NCBI GenBank assembly: GCA_934617065.1
Contig: CAKTTY010000001.1
Coordinates: 62,001 to 126,000 of the forward strand
DNA length: 64,000 bases
Direction of reading: 5' to 3'
Source of the DNA: an uncultured Eggerthellaceae bacterium
GTDB lineage: Bacteria; Actinomycetota; Coriobacteriia; Coriobacteriales; Eggerthellaceae
The notes beneath the pieces are model-generated. The model did no database searches. It was not told where the DNA came from and saw nothing but the letters and a program-made list of their open reading frames with translations. Numbering within the stretch: the first letter of the stretch is position 1; every line of letters begins with the position of its first letter. A program made the position numbers and the translations under genes. Below are positions 8,923 to 16,625 of the stretch, piece after piece.

Positions 8923-8959
8923 GGAGGTGCGGCGCGCATAAGGCGCCGCGATAGATGTG
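8923..8959 (+). promoter_or_regulatory. trkA ribosome site split from its start codon by a hairpin
   Basis: A GGAGG at 8923-8927 lies 29 bases before GTG 8957, which is too far for direct use. The space is filled by a seven-pair all-GC hairpin (GCGGCGC 8929-8935 with GCGCCGC 8943-8949). If the hairpin is looped out, the spacing becomes about 8 bases. An in-frame TAA at 8939 rules out an earlier start. Confidence 0.45.
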
Positions 8960-9616
8960 AGCGACATTATTATTGTGGGTTGCGGCCGCGTTGGTTCGCG
9001 TTTGGCCCTGATGCTCTCCGAGCATGACAACAACGTATGCGTAATCGACCGCGACCCCTCGGCTTTCGCCGCGCTGGGCCGCGACTTCAATGGCTCGACC
9101 TTTGTGGGCGTGGGCTATGACGAAGAGATTTTGGTGAACGCCGGCATCGAGGAATGCGACTTTGTGGCTGCAGTAACCCAGAGCGACAACGCGAACCTCA
9201 TGGTGGTTGAAATTGCCCGTCGTTTGTACGATGTGCCTCACGCTGTGGCGCGCTTGTACGACAGCAGCCACGAGCGAACCTACCTGCAGCTGGGTATCGA
9301 CTATGTATGCGGCACCACGCTGGTTGCCGAGGAAATATTCTCGAAGGCTATATCGGGCATTGGCGACCATATTGCCACGTTCGGTGATTTCGAGGTGCTT
9401 CAGTTCGCCCTTAACCTTTCCGAAGTGGGGCAGAAATCCATCAAGGTTGCCGACCTTGAAAGCCGCCACGGTATTCGTGTATGTGCTTTTGAGCGCGCCG
9501 ACGGCACGGTAAGTTCTATTCCTTCGCCTTCGAGCATCCTGTACCACGGAGATGCGGTGCTCGCCGTGGTTTCGCATGCGATGCTTCCCGCTATCGCGAA
9601 GTACGCACAGGATTAG
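8957..9616 (+). CDS. trkA: Trk potassium uptake regulatory subunit TrkA (first copy)
   Basis: This 219-residue protein has an N-terminal RCK/Rossmann NAD-binding domain (IIIVGCGRVGSRLALML, then the acidic VCVIDRD end of the second strand) and a C-terminal TrkA_C domain. TrkA subunits sit on the cytosolic side of TrkH/KtrB channels and gate them in response to nucleotides. The GTG start is fixed by an in-frame stop just upstream. A second trkA follows 9 bases later. No membrane subunit is present in the window. Confidence 0.93.
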   Translation: MSDIIIVGCGRVGSRLALMLSEHDNNVCVIDRDPSAFAALGRDFNGSTFVGVGYDEEILVNAGIEECDFVAAVTQSDNANLMVVEIARRLYDVPHAVARLYDSSHERTYLQLGIDYVCGTTLVAEEIFSKAISGIGDHIATFGDFEVLQFALNLSEVGQKSIKVADLESRHGIRVCAFERADGTVSSIPSPSSILYHGDAVLAVVSHAMLPAIAKYAQD

Positions 9617-9625
9617 GGGGTTGCG

Positions 9626-10297
9626 GTGTATATCGTTATCGTTGGAGGCGGCAAGCTCGGCGCATATCTTGCGGGCACCCTTTTGCGCGAAGACAACCAG
9701 GTTGCCTTGATTGAAAAATGCGATGCCCAAGCACGCCGCCTGGCGGAAACCATCGATGGTTCTTGCCTGGTTATCAGCGGTGATGGCTGCTCGGCTTCCG
9801 TCCAGGAAGATGCGGCTATGCAGTCGGCCGATGTTTTTGTGGCGGCAACCGGGCAAGATGAAGACAACCTTGCTGCGTGCGAGATTGCCTCGCGTGTGTT
9901 TGATGTGCCGCGCTGCATTGCTCGCGTGAACAGCCCCAAGAATTTGCGAATTTTTCGACGCTTGGGCATTGAAAGTGTTTCTTCCACAGTAATGATCGCG
10001 AACATGATTCAGGAAGAAGCCATGCTTGGATCTATGGGCGTTGCCGTTTCGCTTACCAGCGACCAGATTGGCTTGCTGGACATCAAAGTTCCCACCATGC
10101 GCAACCACGACAACTACAAAGGAGTGCGTGCACTCGACATTGAATTCGACGAAGGTATTCGCATAATTGCTGTTTCACACCAAGACGATGTGGAGGTAGT
10201 GAACAGCGAAACGCGCATTTTCCCAGGTGATCAGGTTATCGTTGCGGCGGATACCGATCTTCTGGCTCGTGCTCGCGAAATCGTGCGTTCGTTGTAA
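9626..10297 (+). CDS. trkA: Trk potassium uptake regulatory subunit TrkA (second copy)
   Basis: This 223-residue protein has the same layout as its upstream neighbour: YIVIVGGGKLGAYLAGTLL glycine motif, ALIEK acidic strand end, and a TrkA_C domain from about residue 140 (VPTMRNHDNYKGVRALDIEF). The GTG start has AGGGGG just upstream. The tandem pair resembles the CeoB/CeoC pairs of actinobacteria, where two RCK proteins serve one channel. The two copies are clearly diverged. Confidence 0.92.
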   Translation: MYIVIVGGGKLGAYLAGTLLREDNQVALIEKCDAQARRLAETIDGSCLVISGDGCSASVQEDAAMQSADVFVAATGQDEDNLAACEIASRVFDVPRCIARVNSPKNLRIFRRLGIESVSSTVMIANMIQEEAMLGSMGVAVSLTSDQIGLLDIKVPTMRNHDNYKGVRALDIEFDEGIRIIAVSHQDDVEVVNSETRIFPGDQVIVAADTDLLARAREIVRSL

Positions 10298-10386
10298 CGG
10301 TTGCCGTGGGCGTTCGCGTGTTTTATGTTGGTAGAATATGGTCTCAGTCAGTTGCCTGGTAAGGCATACGTAAAGGGAGGAATCGA

Positions 10387-11730
10387 ATGATCGGTCGCTA
10401 CACCCGCCCCGAAATGGGTGCTATTTGGGAGCTCCAGAACAAGTTCGAGATCTGGAAGGAAATCGAGGTTCTGGCATGCGAAGCCCAGGCCGAATTGGGC
10501 AAATCGGGCATCACCAAGGAAGAGGCTGCTTGGATCCGCGAGCATGCAGACTTCACTGTTGAGCGCATCGACGAGATCGAAAAGGTTACCAACCACGATG
10601 TAATCGCCTTCACCACCAACATGGCGGAGTACATCGATGCCGACGTTCCCGAGGGAACCGAGCCTCCCAGCCGTTGGGTTCATTACGGTATGACCTCTTC
10701 CGACTTGGGCGATACGGCTCTTTCCTATCAGATTACCCAGGCGCTGGATATCATTCTGAAGGACGTTGCTCTGCTGGGTGAAACCTGCAAGCGCCGCGCT
10801 TTTGAATTCCAGGAAACCCTGTGCGTGGGTCGCACCCACGGCATCCATGCTGAACCCATGACGTTCGGCATGAAGTTCGGCAGCTGGGCTTGGGCTCTGA
10901 AACGCGCTCAGACGCGTCTGCAGGAGGCTCGCAAGGTTGCAGCAACGGGCGCAATTAGCGGTGCTGTTGGAACCTACTCCAGCATCGACCCATTCGTAGA
11001 GCAGTACGTCTGCGAAAAGCTGGGTCTTACGCCCGACCCGCTTTCCACGCAGGTTCTGGCACGTGACCGCCATGCTCAGGTTATGACGGCGCTGGCTGTT
11101 ACCGCTTCCACGTTGGAGTCCATTGCTATGCAAGTTCGTCTGCTTCAGCAGTCTGACGTTATCGAGGCTGAAGAGCCGTTTGCCAAGGGTCAGAAGGGTT
11201 CTTCTGCTATGCCCCATAAGCGCAACCCCATCACTGCGGAGCGTGTATGCGGCCTTTCCCGTGTGGTTAAGTCCAACGCTCAGGTAGCGCTTGACGACGT
11301 TGCCCTGTGGTACGAGCGCGACATCAGCCACTCTGGCGCAGAGCGCGTTGCCATGGCGGATAGCTTCATTGCGCTGGATTATATGTTCGGCAAGATGCAG
11401 TGGATGCTTGACGGCCTGCAGACCTATCCTGCCAAGATGGAGCACAACCTGTGGCGCACCAAGGGCCTCATCTTCTCTTCGAAGGTGCTGCTCGCCTTGG
11501 TTCAGACCGGCATCACGCGCGAAGACGCATACGTTATCGTTCAGCGTAATGCTATGAAGGTATGGGCTGACATCCAGAACGCTGTCGATGGCCCCACCTA
11601 CCGCGAGAACTTGGAAGCCGATCCCGAGGCCAAGCTTTCCAAGGAAACGCTCGACGAGATCTTCGACCCGTGGGACTTCCTTACGCGTAAAGACGTGGTA
11701 TTCGATCGCCTGAAGGAACTTGAGTTCTAG
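10387..11730 (+). CDS. purB: Adenylosuccinate lyase
   Basis: PurB cleaves SAICAR to AICAR and fumarate, and adenylosuccinate to AMP and fumarate, in purine synthesis. The 447-residue protein starts MIGRYTRPEMGAIW and carries the superfamily signature KGSSAMPHKRNPI near residue 275 with the catalytic Ser loop. HYGMTSSDLGDTALS and GRTHGIHAEPMTFG are the other conserved segments. AGGGAGG lies 6 bases before the ATG. It stands alone as a transcription unit with a strong terminator at 11779. Confidence 0.97.
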   Translation: MIGRYTRPEMGAIWELQNKFEIWKEIEVLACEAQAELGKSGITKEEAAWIREHADFTVERIDEIEKVTNHDVIAFTTNMAEYIDADVPEGTEPPSRWVHYGMTSSDLGDTALSYQITQALDIILKDVALLGETCKRRAFEFQETLCVGRTHGIHAEPMTFGMKFGSWAWALKRAQTRLQEARKVAATGAISGAVGTYSSIDPFVEQYVCEKLGLTPDPLSTQVLARDRHAQVMTALAVTASTLESIAMQVRLLQQSDVIEAEEPFAKGQKGSSAMPHKRNPITAERVCGLSRVVKSNAQVALDDVALWYERDISHSGAERVAMADSFIALDYMFGKMQWMLDGLQTYPAKMEHNLWRTKGLIFSSKVLLALVQTGITREDAYVIVQRNAMKVWADIQNAVDGPTYRENLEADPEAKLSKETLDEIFDPWDFLTRKDVVFDRLKELEF

Positions 11731-11778
11731 AGTAGGGCGTAAGTGCTAGGGTAGGCGCAACATCGTTTGAGAACAACG

Positions 11779-11820
11779 CGAGGGCATCCAAAGTTGGATG
11801 CCCTCGCTTTTTGTTTTTTG
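11779..11820 (+). terminator. Strong intrinsic terminator after purB
   Basis: A 13-bp perfect stem (CGAGGGCATCCAA with its complement, 11779-11791 and 11794-11806) precedes a T-rich tract. It is one of the clearest terminators in the window. Confidence 0.93.
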
Positions 11821-11834
11821 CAATGAGCAAACCG

Positions 11835-11975
11835 CCTCGACGGGGCAAATCCCGCAAAAGATATGCGAGACTTCGGCGGTAGCAACGGGGCTGATCCCGT
11901 GAAGGGCGCGTGAGACTTCGCCGCTGCCGGCGGGGTCGATTCCGTGAAAGGAGCGCGAAGCTGATCGAAGTAAAG
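11835..11975. repeat. Degenerate 45-bp tandem repeats (about three units)
   Basis: Three diverged units begin CGGGG and share ATCCCG, a GAAAG/GAAGG segment and GCGNGACTTCG at matching offsets (near 11841, 11886 and 11931). They lie in the 380-base gap between convergent purB and the 12109 gene. The leftward reading frame across them shows 15-residue echoes, but it has no ribosome site and I do not call it a gene. Confidence 0.5.
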
Positions 11976-11978
11976 AGC

Positions 11979-12084
11979 CGGGACTGAGGAACGACGGGGC
12001 GAGGATTGAGGGCTGACGGGGCGGGACTGCAGAATGCTGAGGCAGGACTGAAGGACAGCGAGCCAGGACTGCAGGATACCGAGA
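11979..12084. repeat. Five 21-22-bp direct repeats
   Basis: Units at 11979, 12000, 12022, 12043 and 12064 follow the pattern C-G/A-GGACTG-AGGA--G-CGGGG/GAG. They are degenerate but in steady register. They sit immediately beside the stop of the leftward 12109 gene. Confidence 0.65.
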
Positions 12085-12108
12085 CGGCACCGCGCCGCCA
12101 TGCATCAC

Positions 12109-13641
12109 CTAAAATGCGTTGTCGATGCTGCCCTTGATGGGCGTGAAGACGCGCACGAGGGCGTGGTCGTTGTTGCTGTCGTTGTCGTCGGTGATTTGCG
12201 AGAGGCCCACGAACGAAGAGCGGGTGCCTGTGGAAACCAGGTGTTCGCCGTAGGTGTCGCAGCCGCTTGGCGTGTCGATAGCGAAGTAGCTCTTGCTGCC
12301 GAAATTAACACCGCACAGGGCAGTGGTGGACTTCACCACAAACCATTCGCCCGACCAACAGGGGGCGGTAATGGGCGAGCGCGAGAAGCGGAACCACTGC
12401 AGGTCGTCGTAGTGGTAGGCGTTCGCTGCCGAACGTGGCGTGTAAGTGCCCAAGTTGGCAATGCCGCCACCGAAGTTGTAGATGCTGCTGAACCCAAACG
12501 AAAAACCGCTGCGGCCGTAGCTTGCCAAGTCAGGCGTCATGGAAGAGGGGAGCGTCATCTGGTCGACGGTGGAATTATCTTTGGCTGAAATCTTAGTGAG
12601 TTGGTAGTAGGTGCCCTGGGCTTCGGCGCGCGGCGTGATTACCACGCCATCGTCAGCTGCGGTTACGCGTGTGGCGAAGGCCTTTTTCGAAGTGTAGGGA
12701 ACAGCTACGTCGCCAGAGCCGAATCGTGCGCTTTTGAGGGCGCTTCGTTCGGCAGCGGATTCTCCTGAGGTGTTGGGGCATACCTGCCAGAAGGCGGTTT
12801 CGCCCACGGCGGCAATGGAAGGAATAAGCCAATTGCCATCGCCCTGGTCAACCTGGGTGATGGAAGTGGCGCTGCCGTTGGATAGCTTTGCGGTGTATAC
12901 GCGCCAAGCAGATTCGTAGGCGCTCGATTCCGTCCAAACAATGCCGTTTTCGCTGCAGCGCACATCGACGATTTCGTATCCTTCGTCAGCGCCTTGAGCA
13001 GCGGAAAGTATTGAAGCGGTTTTGCCGCTTGAAAGGTACAGCAGGCTTACCGTGTTCAGGGGGCTTGCCGATTCGCCGGGCACCAGGCAGGCGGCAACGG
13101 TGTCGTTGTCGGCCCACACCAGGGTTCCGTACGTGAGTTTGTAGCTTCCTGCCGCCTTCACGTGCTGCGTGTAGTCGGTTTGGCTGTAATCCGAAAGGGC
13201 ATTCACCGCATCTTCGGGAACGCTGATGCTATCTACGGTGGTTTCTTTTTTGCCCTCCAGCGCGTTGGTGGCAAGCGAAAGCCCGCCGCCTAAAGCGGCA
13301 ACGCCCGCGATAGCGCCCGCTCCGATAAGCAGGTTCCTGCGCGTAAGCAGCACTTCGGGGCCCGACTTCTTTGCGGAAACACCGCTGGCAACTTGGTTGA
13401 ATGCGGGGCCGAAGCCATGGGAGGAAGCGTTTGAGAATCCGCCTTTGCCCTTCGTTTTCGCAGATGGCCCGAACGACGAGCGGCTTCTGGGCGCAGAAGT
13501 GGAAAAGCCCTGTGGAGCTGCTTTGCGGGCGGAATGAGCGCCGCGCGTGCTGCCTCCGCGAACCCCTGCGCTGCGGTTGTGCGAATTGCGAGAGGGGCGA
13601 GGGGCTTTGCCGGGAATATTTTGACTGCGTTTAGTGGGCAC
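12109..13641 (-). CDS. Exported or membrane-anchored protein of unknown function with a long basic N-terminus
   Basis: I do not recognise the family. The 510-residue protein begins with about 95 hydrophilic residues rich in Ser, Arg, Gly and Pro. A TRRNLLIGAGAIAGVAALGG segment follows, a twin-arginine-like signal or an anchor. The rest (about 380 residues) has repeated W- and Y-bearing strands such as GTLVWADN, GIVWTESSAYESAWRVY and EWFVVKSTTALCGV, suggesting a beta-propeller-like fold outside the membrane. Start is GTG, with AGGAG 6 bases upstream. It diverges from the response regulator at 13911 and converges on purB. Confidence 0.75.
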   Translation of the reverse strand: MPTKRSQNIPGKAPRPSRNSHNRSAGVRGGSTRGAHSARKAAPQGFSTSAPRSRSSFGPSAKTKGKGGFSNASSHGFGPAFNQVASGVSAKKSGPEVLLTRRNLLIGAGAIAGVAALGGGLSLATNALEGKKETTVDSISVPEDAVNALSDYSQTDYTQHVKAAGSYKLTYGTLVWADNDTVAACLVPGESASPLNTVSLLYLSSGKTASILSAAQGADEGYEIVDVRCSENGIVWTESSAYESAWRVYTAKLSNGSATSITQVDQGDGNWLIPSIAAVGETAFWQVCPNTSGESAAERSALKSARFGSGDVAVPYTSKKAFATRVTAADDGVVITPRAEAQGTYYQLTKISAKDNSTVDQMTLPSSMTPDLASYGRSGFSFGFSSIYNFGGGIANLGTYTPRSAANAYHYDDLQWFRFSRSPITAPCWSGEWFVVKSTTALCGVNFGSKSYFAIDTPSGCDTYGEHLVSTGTRSSFVGLSQITDDNDSNNDHALVRVFTPIKGSIDNAF

Positions 13642-13738
13642 GTATTCTCCTGATGTGGTGCTTTCCCGCGCAACGGTTGGGCGGGTACTGCTGAGGGGTA
13701 TTGTGACATTTGGGTGTCCGCTTATGGCTCCTGTTCTG

Positions 13739-13758
13739 GCAATTGATACAATAATTGC
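13739..13758. promoter_or_regulatory. Inverted repeat in the divergent promoter region
   Basis: GCAATT (13739-13744) and AATTGC (13753-13758) flank an 8-base spacer containing a TACAAT that could serve as a -10 box for the response regulator gene. The position suits an operator, possibly for autoregulation. The regulator is not known. Confidence 0.4.
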
Positions 13759-13869
13759 AAATGGCGCCTTGGTGCCTCTAGTGCGTTATGCGCAACAGCG
13801 CATCGTGCCGGTTGGCCCCAGAGCCCGCAGCCGTTTTGTTTGCAATTTGGCTGCGCTGCATGTGCAGAT

Positions 13870-13887
13870 AAAGCCCGTACGGGCTTT
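13870..13887 (+). promoter_or_regulatory. 18-bp palindrome in the response regulator leader
   Basis: AAAGCCCGTACGGGCTTT is a perfect palindrome ending 12 bases before the AGGAGG of the response regulator. It would form a tight hairpin in the mRNA. No T tract follows, so an effect on translation or mRNA stability is more likely than termination. Confidence 0.45.
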
Positions 13888-13910
13888 TCGATACCTGTCA
13901 GGAGGCATTG

Positions 13911-14630
13911 ATGACTTCTTCAATGAACGAAAGCACTCGTCGTATCCTTCTCGTGGAAGACGAAAAGGCCATCCGCGATGCGGTGGCGGCATATCTCGAA
14001 CGCGAGAACTATTGGGTAACCGCCGTGGGCGATGGCCAGGAAGCCTTGGAAGAGTTTTCCAAGCACCACTTCGATCTGGTTGTGCTCGACCTGATGCTCC
14101 CTCGTGTTCCCGGCGAGCGCGTATGCCGCGTTATTCGCGACAACTCCGACACGCCCATCATCATGCTCACCGCTAAGGGTGAAGTGGAAGACCGCATTAT
14201 CGGCCTCGAACTGGGCGCGGACGACTACCTTATCAAGCCCTTCAGCCCCCGCGAATTGGTTGCTCGCGTGCGTGCCCTTTTGCGCCGCGTGCATTCCGAA
14301 TCTGAGCCTCAGCGCGAAGTGCTGGAATTCGGCGAGCTCACCATCGACATTTCGGGTCATAAGATCCTCGTAAGCGGCGAAGAGGTTGACCTTACCGCCA
14401 GCGAGTTCAAGCTGCTCACCACGCTGTGCCGCTACCCCGGCCGTGTGTACTCGCGTATGGAATTGGTTGAAAAGGTTTTGGGCTACGACTTCGAGGGCTA
14501 CGAGCGCACCATCGACTCCCATGTGAAGAACCTTCGCGCCAAGATTGGCGACAATCCGCGCAATCCAAAGTGGCTTCATACCGTGCATGGCGTAGGATAC
14601 CGTTTTGAGGATCCCACGAAGGCCAACTAG
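13911..14630 (+). CDS. OmpR/PhoB-family response regulator
   Basis: The 239-residue protein has a receiver domain (RRILLVEDEK acidic pocket, phospho-acceptor Asp60 in DLVVLDLMLP, Thr in IIMLTAKGE, Lys in DDYLIKPFS) and a C-terminal winged helix (LTASEFKLLTTLCRYPGRVY, then SHVKNLRAKIGDNPRNPKWL and VHGVGYRFE). AGGAGG is 5 bases before ATG 13911. A histidine kinase gene follows 80 bases on, beyond a terminator-like hairpin. The stimulus cannot be told from sequence. Confidence 0.94.
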   Translation: MTSSMNESTRRILLVEDEKAIRDAVAAYLERENYWVTAVGDGQEALEEFSKHHFDLVVLDLMLPRVPGERVCRVIRDNSDTPIIMLTAKGEVEDRIIGLELGADDYLIKPFSPRELVARVRALLRRVHSESEPQREVLEFGELTIDISGHKILVSGEEVDLTASEFKLLTTLCRYPGRVYSRMELVEKVLGYDFEGYERTIDSHVKNLRAKIGDNPRNPKWLHTVHGVGYRFEDPTKAN

Positions 14631-14646
14631 TTTCCTTTGAACCTGC

Positions 14647-14682
14647 AGCGCGTTCTGCCTTCGGGCGGGGCGCGCTTTTTTA
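14647..14682 (+). terminator. Intrinsic terminator between regulator and kinase genes
   Basis: AGCGCG pairs with CGCGCT and an inner CTGCC with GGCGG around a TTCG loop, followed by six T residues. It lies between two genes that would be expected to be co-transcribed, so it may attenuate rather than stop transcription. Confidence 0.7.
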
Positions 14683-14710
14683 TTGGGGCTGTCACAGAAA
14701 GGAGTTGCTG

Positions 14711-16198
14711 ATGGCTGCAAATTCAACCGATGCCACCTGGAGTCAGGCGGACAGCGAGGAGCCAGACGGAAAGTCGGCAAAGAAGAAGGGGCTGAACCTT
14801 TCTTTCAACAAGCGCATCGTGCTGGTAATGCTAGCGGTTTCCCTTATCACGGTGCTTTCTTCCATTGCGGTGCTTTCCTTTGTATGGGAGCAGCACTTCC
14901 AAACTTATACGCGCGAAAACGTGCAGCGCGTTGCCGATTCCACGGCCGATTCTATTGCTCAGGGCTACAAGGCTTCTCGTGGCGATTGGTATAGTGGCGC
15001 TCTGAACGCTGCTTCTTCGGCAAGCATTCTGTACGATTCCATCAACGTGCAGGTGCGCGACGAAAATGGTGCCATCGTGTATGACGACTCAACCGACAAG
15101 GCTTTGGGTGCTGCCGCCATGAAGGAGTCGAGTGGCAATGTGGCTAAGGCCGCCATCGATGTCGACGGGAATCAGGTTGGCACCGTGTTCGTGCGGGTGC
15201 ACGGCTCCGATACGCTGTTAACCCAGACTGATGCCGAATTCCGTGAAAAGTCGTATCAGGCCATGATTTTTGCTGCGTTCATCGCGATGGCTATTTCGGT
15301 TGTGGTGGGAGTGCTGTTCTCCCGCGCGCTTGTCGCCCCCATTCGCCGCATCACGAACACGGCTAAGGCGCTGAAAGAGGGCGATTATTCGGCACGTACC
15401 GGCATGAAGGGCACCGACGAGATTGCCCGTTTGGGCAATATGTTCGACGCCATGGCTGATTCTGTGGAGCAGAACCGCAAGCTGGAGCGCAGGCTGGTAA
15501 CCGACGTTGCCCATGAGCTGCGCACGCCGCTTATGGCCATCCAGTCTACCGTTGAGGCGATGATCGATGGCGTGTTCGAACCTGATGCCGAGCGTCTGGA
15601 AACGCTGAATTCCGAAGTGCGTCGCCTTTCCCGTTTGGTCGATGCGCTGTTGAAGCTTTCGCGTCTGGAAAGCCGCACCAAGCCCATCGAGCGTCAGAAG
15701 GTCGACCTTACCGAAATGCTGTCGGCGGTTGTGGCAACGCACCAGGCCTACATCAACGAAGAGGGCTTGAACCTGGAATTCGAGTACGATCCGCACGTGT
15801 ACGTGTACGGCGATGCCGACTTGCTGCGCCAGGCGGCGGCGAACCTGATTTCCAATGCTGTTCGCTACACCCCCGAAGGCGGCACCATCACCATTACGGC
15901 GCGCAAGGGTGAGCTGATGGGGCAGATCAGCGTTCGCGATACGGGCATTGGCCTTACTCCCGAAGAAGCGAAGATGGTATTCCAGCGTTTCTGGCGCGCC
16001 GATTCGGGCCGCGCTCGCGCAACGGGAGGCTTGGGCGTCGGCCTTTCTGTAGTGAAGGAAATCGTGGACCAGCACAATGGTTGGGTGCGCGTTGAGGGCC
16101 GTCCTAACGAAGGGGCGTGCTTCACCATCTACGTGCCCTTGTACACCAGCGAGTCCGAAAAGAAGAAGGGCAGCCGTCCCCGCTTCGGAACGAATTAG
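14711..16198 (+). CDS. Membrane sensor histidine kinase
   Basis: The 495-residue protein has a first membrane helix at about residues 36-60, an outside sensor region of about 110 residues, a second helix near 178-198, and a HAMP linker. HisKA carries the phospho-accepting His in VAHELRTPLMAIQ (about residue 267). The ATPase domain shows NLISNAVRYTPEGG, DTGIGLTPEE and GLGVGLSVVKEIV. It is the likely partner of the adjacent response regulator. ATG 14711 has GGAG 7 bases upstream. The sensor region matches no domain I recognise. Confidence 0.94.
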   Translation: MAANSTDATWSQADSEEPDGKSAKKKGLNLSFNKRIVLVMLAVSLITVLSSIAVLSFVWEQHFQTYTRENVQRVADSTADSIAQGYKASRGDWYSGALNAASSASILYDSINVQVRDENGAIVYDDSTDKALGAAAMKESSGNVAKAAIDVDGNQVGTVFVRVHGSDTLLTQTDAEFREKSYQAMIFAAFIAMAISVVVGVLFSRALVAPIRRITNTAKALKEGDYSARTGMKGTDEIARLGNMFDAMADSVEQNRKLERRLVTDVAHELRTPLMAIQSTVEAMIDGVFEPDAERLETLNSEVRRLSRLVDALLKLSRLESRTKPIERQKVDLTEMLSAVVATHQAYINEEGLNLEFEYDPHVYVYGDADLLRQAAANLISNAVRYTPEGGTITITARKGELMGQISVRDTGIGLTPEEAKMVFQRFWRADSGRARATGGLGVGLSVVKEIVDQHNGWVRVEGRPNEGACFTIYVPLYTSESEKKKGSRPRFGTN

Positions 16199-16220
16199 CT
16201 TTAGAGCGAACTAGCTTTGA

Positions 16221-16252
16221 AAGGCGCCCGCACGGGCGCCTTTCTCTTTGGC
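16221..16252 (+). terminator. Terminator after the histidine kinase
   Basis: AAAGGCGCCC and GGGCGCCTTT form a 10-bp stem around GCAC, followed by a mixed T/C tract. The 3' arm is the first of a series of repeated GGGCGCCTTT-like segments described separately. Confidence 0.75.
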
Positions 16253-16392
16253 TTGGGCTTGAATCACGGGCACCTTTCTTTCTGGGCTTGGCCCTGGATC
16301 GTGCTCGCCTTTTCTCTTTGGCTTGGCCCTGGATCGTGGGCGCCTTTTTGCTGGACTTGGATCACAGCCGCCTTTCTTGAGCTGGTCTTGGC
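16235..16392. repeat. Degenerate tandem repeats built on a terminator arm
   Basis: Five diverged units of 28-35 bases start near 16235, 16269, 16304, 16338 and 16366. Each begins GG-CGCCTTT and most continue CTTTGGCTTGG(CC)CTGGATCGTG. Apart from this, the 16199-16625 gap contains only the purC leader. I see no gene in it. Confidence 0.6.
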
Positions 16393-16625
16393 AAAACGAT
16401 TGTGCGGACCGCTGCAACAACGAGGGGTCAGGCCAAGTTGGGCTGGCGCTGGCTAGGCGGTTGCGCTTCCGAAACTAGATATTTGCGGAGGTTTTTGCGC
16501 GCTCGGCGCCGTGCATTAATCGCAGTAGTTGTGAATCGGCGCAAGTACTGCTTCTTTTTCATGCGTTGCTGCGCAAGATGTTCCATAATAGAGTTCTGTC
16601 AACAAACTCAGACGGAAGGACGGTC

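Noticed and set aside
8640..8940. c-di-AMP (ydaO) riboswitch before trkA
   Set aside because: A GGGAAC segment is present, but the conserved GGAACC and GGGUGAAUC-type blocks and their spacing are not.
11979..12084. CRISPR array
   Set aside because: Units are degenerate, contiguous and lack unique spacers; no cas genes are present anywhere in the window.
11727..12101. 124-residue leftward frame over the repeat arrays downstream of purB
   Set aside because: No ribosome site; the protein is made only of repeat-derived Ser/Pro-rich units, and the frame overlaps the purB terminator.
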